A DNA stretch of 64,000 nucleotides from NP936 sp002726085 (lineage in GTDB: Bacteria > Acidobacteriota > Vicinamibacteria > Vicinamibacterales > UBA8438): assembly GCA_036012905.1 (NCBI GenBank), contig DASCQF010000151.1, forward strand, positions 1 through 64,000. The letters are read 5' to 3'. Made by a program: the position numbers and the translations under genes. The notes beneath the pieces were generated by a model that made no database searches, was not told the DNA's origin, and was given only the letters and a program-made list of their open reading frames with translations. Below, piece after piece: positions 33,494 to 43,762 of this stretch (within the stretch, counting starts at the first letter, position 1; every line of letters starts with the position of its first letter).

Positions 33494-34831
33494 ATGAACG
33501 ATCACGCCCTGCGCATCTACGACTCAATTCTCGGCCTCCTCTGCAATGCCGACAATCCCACGCCGTTGGTGCGTTTGAACCGGGTGTTGCCATTTCGGGA
33601 CACTCAGGTGTACGCCAAGCTCGAGTGGTACAACCCGTTCGGGGCGGTCAAGGATCGTGTGGCGGCCAACCTGATTGCCGACGGCGAAAAGCGGGAGACG
33701 GTCCACGCTGGCCAGAAGCTGGTCGAGCCGACGTCGGGGAACACCGGTATGGGCCTCGCCATGATTGCCAATGCGAAGGGCTACTCGCTCACTACGCCGC
33801 TGTCGAGCGAGATCCCGCTCGAGAAGCGAACCATGCTGAGGTTCTTTGGCGCGGAGGTGCTGGAGCTCGAGGACACGCTGTGCCCGGCGCCTGGGGCACC
33901 CGAAGGTGCAATCGCCAAGGCGATGGAGATTGCCGATCGGCCCGAGTTTCACATGCTGAACCAGTACGCCAACGAAGCGAATCCCGAAGCGCATTACAAG
34001 ACGACGGGACCGGAAATCTGGCGCCAGACGCAGGGCAGGGTCACGCACTTCGTCGCCGGTCTTGGAACCTGCGGCACCATCACGGGAACGGGCCGTTTTC
34101 TCAAGGAGCAGAGCAGCGCGGTTCAGGTGCTGGGTGCTCACCCGGCCGAGGGGCACGACATCCCGGGTGTGCGAAGCCTCCGCCAGCTTCAACAGACTCA
34201 GCTGTTTCGTCCCGACGAGTACGACCAACTGGCCGAGGTACAGAACCAGGCCGCGTTCGAGTTGAGTCTCCGCCTGAACCGGGAGGAGAGCATCACGGCA
34301 GGGCCGAGCTCTGCCATGGCCCTGGCGGGTGCGTTCGAGATGGTGCCAGATGAGCCAGGCAACATCGTGGTGGTCATTTTCCCCGATAGCTCGTTCAAGT
34401 ACGCATCCTCGGTCGTGAAATATCTGCCGGGTCTGGTTGCCGCGAATTCCGCCGGTGGGACATCGCGCAACGCGCTGCTCGACAGGATGGTCGAAAACGT
34501 GCGCGCCAACGGCGACCTGATCATCGACGTCGACGCCGCCCATGACGCGTGGCAAGAACACAGGCCGTTCGTGCTGGATGTACGTCCCACCGACCAATAT
34601 CAGGAGGCGCACATTCCCGGCGCCATCAACATGCCGCTCGAAGAGCTTGGCGGGGATCTGTCCGCCCTTCCAGGCGATCTCGGCGCGCCCATTCTCAGTG
34701 TGTGCCAGCGTGGGAACGCGTCTTTGTCCGGCGTGCTGTTTCTCAAGTCGCTCGGCTATCGCAACGTGCGGAGCATGACCGGTGGGACCCTCGCCTGGCG
34801 AGAGAAGGGCTTCGCCACAGATTCCGAATAG
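33494..34831 (+). CDS. Cysteine synthase fused to a rhodanese domain
   Basis: Residues 1-320 are a PLP cysteine synthase of the CysM type: NPFGAVKDRVA holds the lysine, PTSGNTGMGLA binds substrate, GTCGTITGTGRFL binds phosphate. Residues 345-445 are a rhodanese with the sulfur-carrying Cys in SVCQRGNASLSG. The fusion would place a sulfur carrier beside the synthase. The next three genes encode a JAMM protease, a sulfur-carrier protein and its activating enzyme, as in the mycobacterial mec-cysO-cysM pathway where protein thiocarboxylate is the sulfur source. ATG 33494 is chosen because the fold begins there. Confidence 0.92.
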   Translation: MNDHALRIYDSILGLLCNADNPTPLVRLNRVLPFRDTQVYAKLEWYNPFGAVKDRVAANLIADGEKRETVHAGQKLVEPTSGNTGMGLAMIANAKGYSLTTPLSSEIPLEKRTMLRFFGAEVLELEDTLCPAPGAPEGAIAKAMEIADRPEFHMLNQYANEANPEAHYKTTGPEIWRQTQGRVTHFVAGLGTCGTITGTGRFLKEQSSAVQVLGAHPAEGHDIPGVRSLRQLQQTQLFRPDEYDQLAEVQNQAAFELSLRLNREESITAGPSSAMALAGAFEMVPDEPGNIVVVIFPDSSFKYASSVVKYLPGLVAANSAGGTSRNALLDRMVENVRANGDLIIDVDAAHDAWQEHRPFVLDVRPTDQYQEAHIPGAINMPLEELGGDLSALPGDLGAPILSVCQRGNASLSGVLFLKSLGYRNVRSMTGGTLAWREKGFATDSE

Positions 34832-34834
34832 CTG

Positions 34835-35305
34835 ATGGCACTGCCCACGTTGGTCATCCGTGCCGACGCCGAGACGGGGATACGCCGGCATGGCCGTGAG
34901 GCCTACCCGCACGAGTGTTGCGGGGCGCTGTTTGGACGCGACCAGCTGGTGACCGAGGCGTTCGCCCTGCCCAACGCCACCGAGGAAGGGGCGCGGCGCC
35001 GCTTCCTGGTGCGGCCGGTCGACTACCGGGCGGCCGAACGACGGGCGATCGAGCTGGGGGAGGAGTTGGTCGGGTTCTATCACTCGCATCCGGACCATCC
35101 GGCCCGACCGTCGCGATACGACCTCGACCACGCGTGGCCCGTGTTCGCCTACGTGATTGTGTCGGTCGAAGGCGGCAACCCGGTGGCGCTTACTTCGTGG
35201 CGGTTGCGCGAGGATCGGTCGGCATTTGATGAGGAGCCGGTCGCGGTGGAACCGGACAGCGAGAAGAAGACAGGGGACGGAAGACAGGAGACAGGAGAAG
35301 CCTGA
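34835..35305 (+). CDS. JAMM/M67-family metallopeptidase (Mec-like)
   Basis: A zinc protease of the JAB1/MPN fold. The catalytic Glu is in YPHECCGALFG and the zinc ligands are in GFYHSHPDHPARPSRYD (HxH, Ser and Asp of the JAMM motif). In the related pathway Mec cuts cysteine from the carrier protein's C-terminus. The start is three bases after the previous stop. The last 14 residues (EKKTGDGRQETGEA) are encoded by a dispersed repeat and are probably not functional. Confidence 0.92.
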   Translation: MALPTLVIRADAETGIRRHGREAYPHECCGALFGRDQLVTEAFALPNATEEGARRRFLVRPVDYRAAERRAIELGEELVGFYHSHPDHPARPSRYDLDHAWPVFAYVIVSVEGGNPVALTSWRLREDRSAFDEEPVAVEPDSEKKTGDGRQETGEA

Positions 35306-35320
35306 GGGCTTCGCAGTGTT
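35261..35320 (+). repeat. Dispersed purine-tract plus hairpin element, copy 3
   Basis: GACAGGGGACGGAAGACAGG-type units lead into the hairpin GAAGCC-TGAG-GGCTTC. It covers the 3' end of the JAMM gene and the gap to the carrier gene, in the sense direction. Confidence 0.75.
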
Positions 35321-35392
35321 CAGCTTGAGGTGGCCGCCGAAGCGGACTCACGTGGAGCTCGATTCGACGGACGAATGAACGGATCCCAGACC

Positions 35393-35673
35393 ATGGCAAA
35401 CAAGATCTTGATTCCGACGCCGTTGCGTGCCTATGCGGGCAAGCAGGATATCGTCGAGGCTGAGGGCGGCACGGTGGGTGAGCTGCTGGCGAACATGACG
35501 GCGAAATATGCCGATCTGCGCAACCACCTCTACACCGAGGAAGGCAAGCTGCGCAGCTTCGTGAACATCTACGTCAACGACGACGACATCCGGTATCTCG
35601 AGAAGGAACAGACTCCGATCAAGCCGGGTGACACCGTCAGCATCATCCCGTCGGTTGCGGGCGGGGGGCGGGC

Positions 35674-35677
<4 letters not shown>
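35393..35677 (+). CDS. ThiS/MoaD-family sulfur-carrier protein (CysO-like)
   Basis: This is a ubiquitin-fold carrier of 94 residues. LIPTPLRAYAGKQD begins the fold and GDTVSIIPSVAGGG is the typical C-terminus. The final Gly-Gly normally must be free to be adenylated, but here two residues (Arg-Ala) follow GGG. The JAMM protease next door could trim them, as is known for some carriers with short C-terminal extensions. I chose ATG 35393 (MANKILIP); ATG 35375 is possible. It overlaps the activating-enzyme gene by four bases. Confidence 0.9.
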
Positions 35678-36843
<1,166 letters not shown>

Positions 36844-36898
36844 CCCGAGACCAAGTTCGGTACAATGGGGGTGTCGGTACTCCGGTAACAGGACAACC

Positions 36899-37387
36899 AT
36901 GCTGCGACTCTCCAAGAAGGCCGAGTACGCGCTGATGGCGCTCAAGGACCTGGCTTCGCGCCCGGCCGACGAGGCCGCAAGCGCGCGTGAGATCGCCGAA
37001 CGCTACGGCATTCCGATCGAGCTGATGGCCAAGGTGCTCCAGCGCCTGGCCCGACGACATTTTCTTGCGTCTCATCACGGTACCCGTGGGGGGTATCACC
37101 TGGCTCGACCTGCGAGCGGCATCTCTGTAGCCGACGTCATCGAGGCGATCGATGGACCGGTGATGGTGACCGCCTGTACCACTGCGGACGACGACTGCGA
37201 CCAGTACGCAAACTGCAACATTCGCGATCCGTTGTGGCGCATCAAGGACCAGATCGTCCAGGCCCTGACCTCCTACACGATTCAGGCGCTCGCCGCGGAT
37301 GAGCCGGCCCTCGTGCCCATCTCGATGTCTCGTCGCCCGTCGGACGAGGATGCACCGCTGGCTCCGGTGCCGGTCGAGAGCTGCTAG
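36899..37387 (+). CDS. Rrf2-family regulator, probably Fe-S-binding (IscR-like)
   Basis: The 162-residue winged-helix protein starts MLRLSKKAEYALMAL. The three cysteines in ACTTADDDCDQYANC have spacing like the cluster ligands of IscR, so it may sense Fe-S status or cysteine. It sits between the sulfur-carrier genes and the cysteine desulfurase and may control either. A TACAAT sequence at 36861-36866 is a possible -10. Confidence 0.9.
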   Translation: MLRLSKKAEYALMALKDLASRPADEAASAREIAERYGIPIELMAKVLQRLARRHFLASHHGTRGGYHLARPASGISVADVIEAIDGPVMVTACTTADDDCDQYANCNIRDPLWRIKDQIVQALTSYTIQALAADEPALVPISMSRRPSDEDAPLAPVPVESC

Positions 37388-37532
37388 CAGAAGCTGTTCT
37401 CACAGTCCTGCTACGCGGAGGCTTGACCCCTACTAGACAACGCTCAGACGGAGCGATGTCACCCCTCGCAGCTGTCAAGCAGTCCGTGGTGAGGAGCTCG
37501 GTGCGCGACGAGGGATTCTGTCCACGAAGACG

Positions 37533-38753
37533 ATGGAACTGCCGATCTACATGGACGGTCACGCCACCACGCGTGTCGACCAGCGGGTGGTCGAGGCGAT
37601 GCTGCCGTTCTTCGGTGAGCAGTATGGCAACGCTGCCAGCAGGGACCACCGATTCGGCTGGACGGCCAGAGACGCGGTGGCGGATGCTCGCGCGGCGGTT
37701 GCCGCGTTGATCGGCGCCACGGCCCGCGAGGTGGTCTTCACCAGCGGCGCCACAGAGTCGAACAACCTGGCGCTGAAGGGTGTGGCCGAGGCCGCGCGAG
37801 ACCGCGGGAACCACATCGTGACCGCGCAAACAGAGCACCGGGCGGTCTTGGACCCCTGCGCGCGGCTCGAGCAACAGGGCATGCAGGTGACGTATCTCGC
37901 GGTCCGCGGCGATGGCTTGGTCGATCCGGAGGCGCTCGAGGCTGCGATGACTCCGGCGACGGTGCTCGTCACGCTCATGGTGGCGAACAACGAGATCGGC
38001 GTGCTGCAGCCGATCGCGGAGCTGGCCCGCCTGGCACGGTCGCGAGGCGTGCCGTTGCACACCGATGCAGCGCAGGCGGCCGGCAAGGTGCCTATCGACG
38101 TCGAGGCCGACGGCATCGACCTGCTGTCGCTGACGGCCCACAAGCTGTATGGCCCCAAAGGTGTGGGTGCGTTGTTCGTGCGGCGCGGTGTCGCGGTGGC
38201 GCCGCTTCTTGACGGCGGTGGGCAGGAAGCCGGGCTGCGGTCGGGGACGCTCAACGTGCCAGCCATCGTCGGGTTCGGTCGCGCCGCAGCAATTTGTGCC
38301 GAGGAGATGCCGCGCGAAGCCGCACGCATCAGTCGGTTGCGAGACCGGCTGAGGGACGGGCTCCAGCGATCGCTGGCCGGCGTGACGGTGAACGGAGCGA
38401 CGACGCCGCGGCTGCCGCACAACCTCAACGTCCACTTCGACGGGCTGGCTGGGGAGCAGCTCCTGACCGGGCTCGACGACGTGGCGCTGTCCTCCGGCGC
38501 CGCGTGCACGTCGAGTAGCCGCGAACCGTCGCACGTGCTGCGAGCGCTTGGATTGGATGATGCGCGAGCCAGGGCGTCGATCCGGTTCGGGCTCGGACGG
38601 TTCAACACCGAGGCGGAGGTCGACTACGTCATCGAAAAGCTGTCCAGTCTGGTCACACAATTGCGGTCCCCGGCGCCGGTGTTCGTTCTCGGGACCGACG
38701 ACCGAGACCTGCCACCCGAATGGCGTGTGGAGTCCGACAGTGAGGTAGACTGA
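37533..38753 (+). CDS. iscS: Cysteine desulfurase (IscS/NifS)
   Basis: This 406-residue PLP enzyme takes sulfur from cysteine for Fe-S clusters and thiolation. IYMDGHATTRVD begins the fold, TEHRAVLDP and the lysine of LTAHKLYGPKGVG bind PLP, and the mobile loop ALSSGAACTSSSREPSHVL holds the persulfide cysteine. The loop length fits the IscS class. The iscA-like gene follows ten bases later. Confidence 0.94.
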   Translation: MELPIYMDGHATTRVDQRVVEAMLPFFGEQYGNAASRDHRFGWTARDAVADARAAVAALIGATAREVVFTSGATESNNLALKGVAEAARDRGNHIVTAQTEHRAVLDPCARLEQQGMQVTYLAVRGDGLVDPEALEAAMTPATVLVTLMVANNEIGVLQPIAELARLARSRGVPLHTDAAQAAGKVPIDVEADGIDLLSLTAHKLYGPKGVGALFVRRGVAVAPLLDGGGQEAGLRSGTLNVPAIVGFGRAAAICAEEMPREAARISRLRDRLRDGLQRSLAGVTVNGATTPRLPHNLNVHFDGLAGEQLLTGLDDVALSSGAACTSSSREPSHVLRALGLDDARARASIRFGLGRFNTEAEVDYVIEKLSSLVTQLRSPAPVFVLGTDDRDLPPEWRVESDSEVD

Positions 38754-38762
38754 GGGGGCTCC

Positions 38763-39089
38763 ATGATCGAGATCACCGAAGCGGCGTCGAAGCGGATTCA
38801 CGGTGCGATGGCCAACGAGGGCATCGACGAGGGCGGGCTTCGTGTTGGTATCAAGGCTGGCGGGTGCAACGGGTTGAGCTACGTGTTCAAGTGGGAGCCG
38901 TCGCCTTCGCCAGATGACGTGGTCTTCCAGAGCCGCGACGGCGCAAAGATCTACGTCGATCCCAAGAGCTACAAGTATCTCGATGGCACGGTGCTGGATT
39001 GCGACCCGAACATGCTCGGGCAGTCCCTGGTTTTGCGCAACCCCAACGCCAAAACCGAGTGCGGTTGCGGTCTGTCGTTCGGCGTGTAG
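38763..39089 (+). CDS. A-type Fe-S carrier protein (IscA/ErpA family)
   Basis: The 108-residue A-type carrier has the three conserved cysteines: one in IKAGGCNGLSYVF and the C-terminal pair in ECGCGLSF. It starts MIEITEAASKRI, the normal family start. It follows the desulfurase closely, so it works in Fe-S assembly. No IscU, HscA or ferredoxin gene is beside it. Confidence 0.93.
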   Translation: MIEITEAASKRIHGAMANEGIDEGGLRVGIKAGGCNGLSYVFKWEPSPSPDDVVFQSRDGAKIYVDPKSYKYLDGTVLDCDPNMLGQSLVLRNPNAKTECGCGLSFGV

Positions 39090-39212
39090 TGCCTGTCCCA
39101 CACTCGTTCCGACTTGGGTGACTCGGGATTCCGGACTCGTCCGGTAGCCGCACCCGTGCCGTTTGCCACGCCGGGTTCTTCCTGTCGCTCCGCCGCTGTC
39201 ACCTGAGCATCG

Positions 39213-40772
39213 ATGCCCGAATCCGACACGGCCCACCGTAGTTCCGCAGACCGGGCCGCCCGCCCGCTGGCGGTGGTGTCGAATCGGGAGCCCTACCTGC
39301 ACTCGCTGGCGGAGGATGGGACGGTCAGCTGGTCGCCGACGACTGGGGGCGTCGCTGTGGCGCTGGATGCCCTGATGCACGAGCGCGGTGGCGTCTGGAT
39401 TGCCCATGGAGCCGGCGACGCCGACCGGCTGGTGGTCGATGCGCACGACCGAGTGTCGGTGCCCCCCGACGCGCCGAGTTATCCCCTGCGGCGCATCTGG
39501 TTGACCGAAGCGGAGGAGCACCACTATTACGAGGGATTTGCCAATGAGGGGCTGTGGCCGCTGTGTCATGTGGCGCACGTCAAGCCGATCTTTCGGGCCG
39601 AGGACTGGCGCGCGTATCAGGCGGTGAACGAGCGGTTCGCGCGTGCGGTCGAGGAGGAACTGCCCGACCCGGCCGCTCCGGTCTTCATTCAGGACTATCA
39701 CCTGACGCTGGTCGCCAGGCATCTGCGGGCGTTGCGTCCCGATGTTCGCATCGCCCTGTTCTGGCACATTCCGTTTCCCCATCCCGACCAACTACGAATT
39801 TGCCCCTACCGCCGTGAGATCCTCGAGGGACTGGTCGCGAGCGACCTGGTCGCATTCCAGCTCGAACGGGACCGGCGCAACTTCCTGGCGGCGGCGCGCA
39901 CCGAGCTGGGTGCCAAGGTCAGCCGGAGCCGTGTGTACTTCCAGAACCGCTCCACCACGGTCTACGCCGTGCCGATTGGCGTCGACTTCGACAGGATCCA
40001 GGCCGTGACACACGGCCCCGAGCTCGAGGCCGAGAAGGAACGGTTGCGGCGGGAGTTGCGGATCGACACACCGCTGGTTGGTATCGGCGTCGATCGGCTC
40101 GATTACACCAAGGGGATACCGGAGCGTCTCGATGCGCTGGATCGCCTGTTCACGCGCCGGCCCGAGTTGCGTCGGCAGCTGACCTTTGTCCAGGTCGCCG
40201 TGCCCTCACGATCGAAGCTGGAGAGCTACGCGGCGGTCGAGGGAGACATCGACCAGCGGGTCGCCGCCATCAACGCCCGACACGCCGGAGATGGCCTCGC
40301 TGGAGGCCCGATCCGATACCGGAAGTCGGCACTACGAATCAGGCGGCTCGTGGCGCTGTATCGGTTGGCGGATTTCTGTATCGTGAGCTCGTTGCACGAC
40401 GGTATGAACCTGGTGGCCAAAGAGTTTGTCGCGGCACGCGAGGACCTCGACGGAGTACTCGTCTTGAGTGAATTCGCCGGAGCGGCACAAGAGTTGGGTG
40501 ATGCTGTCATCATTAATCCGTACGACGTCGGTGGATTCGCCGACGGTCTCGAGCAGGCGCTCGATATGGCGCTCGAGGAGCGTCAGCGCCGGATGCGCGC
40601 GCTCCGCCGGGTCGTGGCCGGCCGCGACGTGGTCCAGTGGGCATCCGACATCCTGGAGGGGCTCGAGCACCTCGATCCCAGGTCAATGCCGGCACCGCCT
40701 GGCAGCGCGCCTCGAAAGGCGCCGTCGGACACGCGGATAGTCTCGACGTCCTCTCCAACCGCGGGCCGGTAG
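39213..40772 (+). CDS. otsA: Alpha,alpha-trehalose-phosphate synthase (GT20)
   Basis: It makes trehalose-6-phosphate from glucose-6-phosphate and a nucleotide glucose. Family motifs are VSNREPY, TTGGVAVAL, IQDYHLTLVARHLR, FWHIPFPHPD, VDRLDYTKGIPERL and SSLHDGMNLVAKEF. 519 residues is slightly long, through a polar, Pro-rich C-terminal tail of about 30 residues. The matching phosphatase gene lies 1.6 kb downstream on the other strand, with two unknown genes between. Confidence 0.95.
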   Translation: MPESDTAHRSSADRAARPLAVVSNREPYLHSLAEDGTVSWSPTTGGVAVALDALMHERGGVWIAHGAGDADRLVVDAHDRVSVPPDAPSYPLRRIWLTEAEEHHYYEGFANEGLWPLCHVAHVKPIFRAEDWRAYQAVNERFARAVEEELPDPAAPVFIQDYHLTLVARHLRALRPDVRIALFWHIPFPHPDQLRICPYRREILEGLVASDLVAFQLERDRRNFLAAARTELGAKVSRSRVYFQNRSTTVYAVPIGVDFDRIQAVTHGPELEAEKERLRRELRIDTPLVGIGVDRLDYTKGIPERLDALDRLFTRRPELRRQLTFVQVAVPSRSKLESYAAVEGDIDQRVAAINARHAGDGLAGGPIRYRKSALRIRRLVALYRLADFCIVSSLHDGMNLVAKEFVAAREDLDGVLVLSEFAGAAQELGDAVIINPYDVGGFADGLEQALDMALEERQRRMRALRRVVAGRDVVQWASDILEGLEHLDPRSMPAPPGSAPRKAPSDTRIVSTSSPTAGR

Positions 40773-41027
40773 GCCACCCCGCGCGGACCGCGATTCTTCA
40801 GATCTGTCGGCAGCCCGACACCGGCGCCGGTCAGACGACACTTACGCAATCGGGTCCCACAGCTCAGTCCAAACAACAACACGAATACAGGGGCTCGCGG
40901 CCGTGCGCCAGGCCTGCCCATGCTCGGTCTCGAGCTTGCAGCTGTCTGAGAGCAAGTTCCGTAGCGCCGTTCGCTCTCAGCGACATCACGTGAGTCTTGT
41001 GATTTCTTTCCAGAAGGAGAAATCAAG

Positions 41028-41789
41028 GTGAGTCAGCAAATAGCCAGTATTGAGACCGAGGGTCAATATCGGTCTGCTGTGAAGCAATTGGACCAGGACA
41101 AGAAGCCGCCCTTTCTGCTCAGGCTGCTGATGAACGCTCTGGAGTCCTACCGCCAGGCGAGGAAAATGGGCTGGTCTCGACCGCAGAACAAATACGGGCT
41201 AACCGTCTTTCACTCATTTCGATTGGACCGGAGTGACGATCGACCCTTGATCGATCTGGTCATGAAAGCGTGCCTCACCGAGTTCACGGAGCTCGATGGT
41301 CCGGCCGGGCAGTACATCCGCGGGCTCCTCGAGGACCCCAACCTGATGGGGTTCATTTTCGTCCATGACTGTCTCGAAGAGAGGACCAAATACGAAGGGA
41401 TGACCTTCAGTTTTGGACGTGTTGCGACTGGTCAAGCCCGCCATCGGGACCGATTCGACCTCATCCTCGAATCCGAGGTCTCGAATGGCTCGAGCCAGGG
41501 TTTATCCCGGGTCAGAGCCTATGTCGACCCCTTCAAGTCCCCGATACAGAAGAACCTGGCTAGCGTCTTCATCCACGAGTCTCCGCGAGCCTCCGAAGCG
41601 CAGGAGCTGTTTCTCAAAGGGGCCGAGACTTATTCCCTCTGGCAGGGCGATGCCGACAGGGCGTGGCAGCACTGGACACAGCGCTATATCAATTACTTCG
41701 GCCCTCGGACCACGTCGGTTGGCGATTCCTACTTTCCCACCGCGGTCGATCGACTAGCGGCGGCTGAACCGCTGCGCGACGCAGCGTAG
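41028..41789 (+). CDS. Hypothetical protein
   Basis: The GTG start has a very strong ribosome site (AGAAGGAGAAATCAAG) and the frame is clean, so this is a real gene. The 253 residues are soluble. I recognise no motif in them. SFRLDRSDDRPLIDLVMKAC and YINYFGPRTTSVGDSYFPTA look conserved-protein-like. The 255 bases before it hold no visible gene. Its place between otsA and otsB hints at stress but does not show it. Confidence 0.7.
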   Translation: MSQQIASIETEGQYRSAVKQLDQDKKPPFLLRLLMNALESYRQARKMGWSRPQNKYGLTVFHSFRLDRSDDRPLIDLVMKACLTEFTELDGPAGQYIRGLLEDPNLMGFIFVHDCLEERTKYEGMTFSFGRVATGQARHRDRFDLILESEVSNGSSQGLSRVRAYVDPFKSPIQKNLASVFIHESPRASEAQELFLKGAETYSLWQGDADRAWQHWTQRYINYFGPRTTSVGDSYFPTAVDRLAAAEPLRDAA

Positions 41790-41820
41790 GCGACCCGAGC
41801 GCGGCTGGATTCGGCCGGGG

Positions 41821-42324
41821 TCAGGCGTCATCATCCTCGGCTTCCGCGTAGATCTGCGGGGTGCGCTTGATGACCACGGTCAGACCGAACAGCGTGATGA
41901 GCGTCGAGGCGGCGAGGCCCAGATAGGCGCCCGGTGCCATGACCGGGGCGATGGTGGGTTGTGCAGCGACTCCGTCGACGATGGCGCGGGCCTGCGCGGT
42001 TGCCCAGCCCTGCTGTGTGGCAGTTCGGTCCATGAGCCGTTCGGCGAGGAAGAGGGTGCCGAACGCGAACAGCCCGACGAGCAACAATGGATGCTTGGAG
42101 TTCTTTCTCGTGGTGATGCTGAGCCCGGCCAGAATTACCGCGAGGATCGCAAGTCCGAGGATCCAGAGACCCGCAAAGTCGGGCACACCGCCAAAGCGCC
42201 GGTTGCCGACCGCGATCCAGGGCATGAACGCGCTCGTCCCCAGTAGCACCCCGGCGGCAATCGGCCAGTAATAGGCCCGCATCGGGTGCCGGGCTGCTCC
42301 GCGCACCCAGTCGCTGAGCGCCAT
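41821..42324 (-). CDS. Predicted membrane protein
   Basis: 167 residues with four hydrophobic segments (about 19-36, 46-66, 76-93, 128-148) and an acidic C-terminus (EAEDDDA). No family is recognised. It lies just downstream of otsB on the same strand with a 22-base gap, so it may share that transcript. Confidence 0.65.
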   Translation of the reverse strand: MALSDWVRGAARHPMRAYYWPIAAGVLLGTSAFMPWIAVGNRRFGGVPDFAGLWILGLAILAVILAGLSITTRKNSKHPLLLVGLFAFGTLFLAERLMDRTATQQGWATAQARAIVDGVAAQPTIAPVMAPGAYLGLAASTLITLFGLTVVIKRTPQIYAEAEDDDA

Positions 42325-42346
42325 GGCGGCAGTGTAGCACGCCGAT

Positions 42347-43285
42347 TTAGGGCGCCTTGGTCGTCGCCACGAGCCGATTTAGCAGCTGCTCCACAGCCGC
42401 CGGGTCCGGTAGGCGACGGCTGGCCCGAGACGGTCGTCGTCCCACAATGACCGTTATACCCCGTTGGCCGATCGCCTCGAATGCATGCTCGTCGGTTCGG
42501 TCATCACCCAGATAGACCGGTTGGACGACGGCGCCGAGCCGGCGGGTGACGTCCGCCTCGATCCAGCGCACTGCATCCCCCTTGTTCCACGAGATGTCGG
42601 GAAGTAGCTCGAACACACACTCACCGCGCTGCAGTCGCACCGTCCCGGCGTCGAGCGCGGGCGTGGCCAGCAACCAGAACGCCCGCTCGGCCTGCTCCCG
42701 ATCGGGCGGCGACGCGGCCCGCACGTGTAAGGCGACCGAGAGGTCCTTGTTCTCGAGAAAGGCTCCCGGCAGCGGGCTGATCGCCTCGGTAATCGACCCG
42801 GCGATCTCCTGCAGCAGGTCGCGGCGCGCGGACAGTTGTGGAACCGTGAAACCGGTGTCGGGCCCATCGATCTCCATGCCATGGAGGCCGGCATAGTAGA
42901 CCGGTTCATCCAGCCCGCAGCGTCGCCGCAGATCGGCGGCCCGGCGTCCGCTGACGACTCCGATGATCAGTCCCGGCCGTCTCGCCAGCGTCGCGAGTGC
43001 CATCCGGCGCGGGTCCGACAGAAATACCGCCTCCGGCTCTGTTTGAAACTCGCACAGCGTGCCGTCGAAATCAGTCAGCAGCAAGATCGGCCGGTCGCGC
43101 TCTCCGGCGATCGCCGCGGCGACCTCGTCAACGCTCGAGAAGACAAGGGAGGTGGCGGCGCCCGGCCGATGTTCAGCGTGGCCGGTCAGGTGCGTCGCCT
43201 CGCGATGGAGACGGGGAGGTTCCCTGCACGTCGCGTCGTGTCTGAGCGCAGAGACTGGCGTGCGCTTCCGTCTCCGGCTCGGCAC
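42347..43285 (-). CDS. otsB: Trehalose-6-phosphate phosphatase
   Basis: This HAD-superfamily phosphatase completes trehalose synthesis. Motif I is LLTDFDGTLCEF, followed by GVVSGRRAADLR, YYAGLHGMEIDGP, and the late LGDDRTDEHAFEAI. The domain starts near residue 50 of the long frame. The GTG at 43285 is the only conventional start, and it overlaps the DUF6152 gene by over 100 bases. A non-standard start closer to the domain is possible, so the N-terminus is uncertain. Confidence 0.9.
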   Translation of the reverse strand: MPSRRRKRTPVSALRHDATCREPPRLHREATHLTGHAEHRPGAATSLVFSSVDEVAAAIAGERDRPILLLTDFDGTLCEFQTEPEAVFLSDPRRMALATLARRPGLIIGVVSGRRAADLRRRCGLDEPVYYAGLHGMEIDGPDTGFTVPQLSARRDLLQEIAGSITEAISPLPGAFLENKDLSVALHVRAASPPDREQAERAFWLLATPALDAGTVRLQRGECVFELLPDISWNKGDAVRWIEADVTRRLGAVVQPVYLGDDRTDEHAFEAIGQRGITVIVGRRPSRASRRLPDPAAVEQLLNRLVATTKAP

Positions 43286-43643
43286 CAGGGGATATCCGCG
43301 CGAGGTTTAGCAGGTACAGCCTGAAGGCAGCGGGGTCGCGCCCAGGATTCCCACACATCTTCACACGATCTCCGGCACTGAGTGCGGCGGCGGTCCATCC
43401 CAGGCGTTTCAACTTACGGGAGCCGTGCCACTCGACAGCCCAGGTGTGCACGCCACCACCGCTGTCGTGCACACGGACATGCACCATGGAGTGCGGATTG
43501 CCGAACAGGAACGACGTAACCTCGCCCTCGAGGACGACGGTCCGTTCTTCGTCGTAGATCTCTGAGATCGCGTGATGGGCCTGAATCTGGAGACTCGCCA
43601 CACAGATACCGGCGGCGACCAGAATGCCCAGGCTTCGCATCAT
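43173..43643 (-). CDS. Exported DUF6152-type protein
   Basis: A signal peptide (MRSLGILVAAGICVASLQIQA, cut before HHAIS) leads a small beta domain with the family pattern HHAISEIYDEERTVVLEGEV, NPHSMVHVRV and GWTAAALSAGDRV. Function of this family is unknown; members are common in Acidobacteriota. The C-terminal 40 residues overlap the otsB frame and are probably not part of the domain. Confidence 0.7.
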   Translation of the reverse strand: MMRSLGILVAAGICVASLQIQAHHAISEIYDEERTVVLEGEVTSFLFGNPHSMVHVRVHDSGGGVHTWAVEWHGSRKLKRLGWTAAALSAGDRVKMCGNPGRDPAAFRLYLLNLARISPGAEPETEAHASLCAQTRRDVQGTSPSPSRGDAPDRPR

Positions 43644-43762
43644 CTATTCTCCACTGCCCACAAAATCTACCAAAACTATCATACTGCCCGTTCCGGTACG
43701 GCGGCGCCTGAAGATTCTCTGAAGTCTGTCGGTGGCCCCGTGAACTTCGGTAAGCTTGAGGG

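Noticed and set aside
37242..39791. An 849-residue open frame opposite the Fe-S genes
   Set aside because: It is the antisense phase of iscS, the A-type carrier and the Rrf2 gene. High-GC codon bias leaves such frames open; it has no motif and no start signal.
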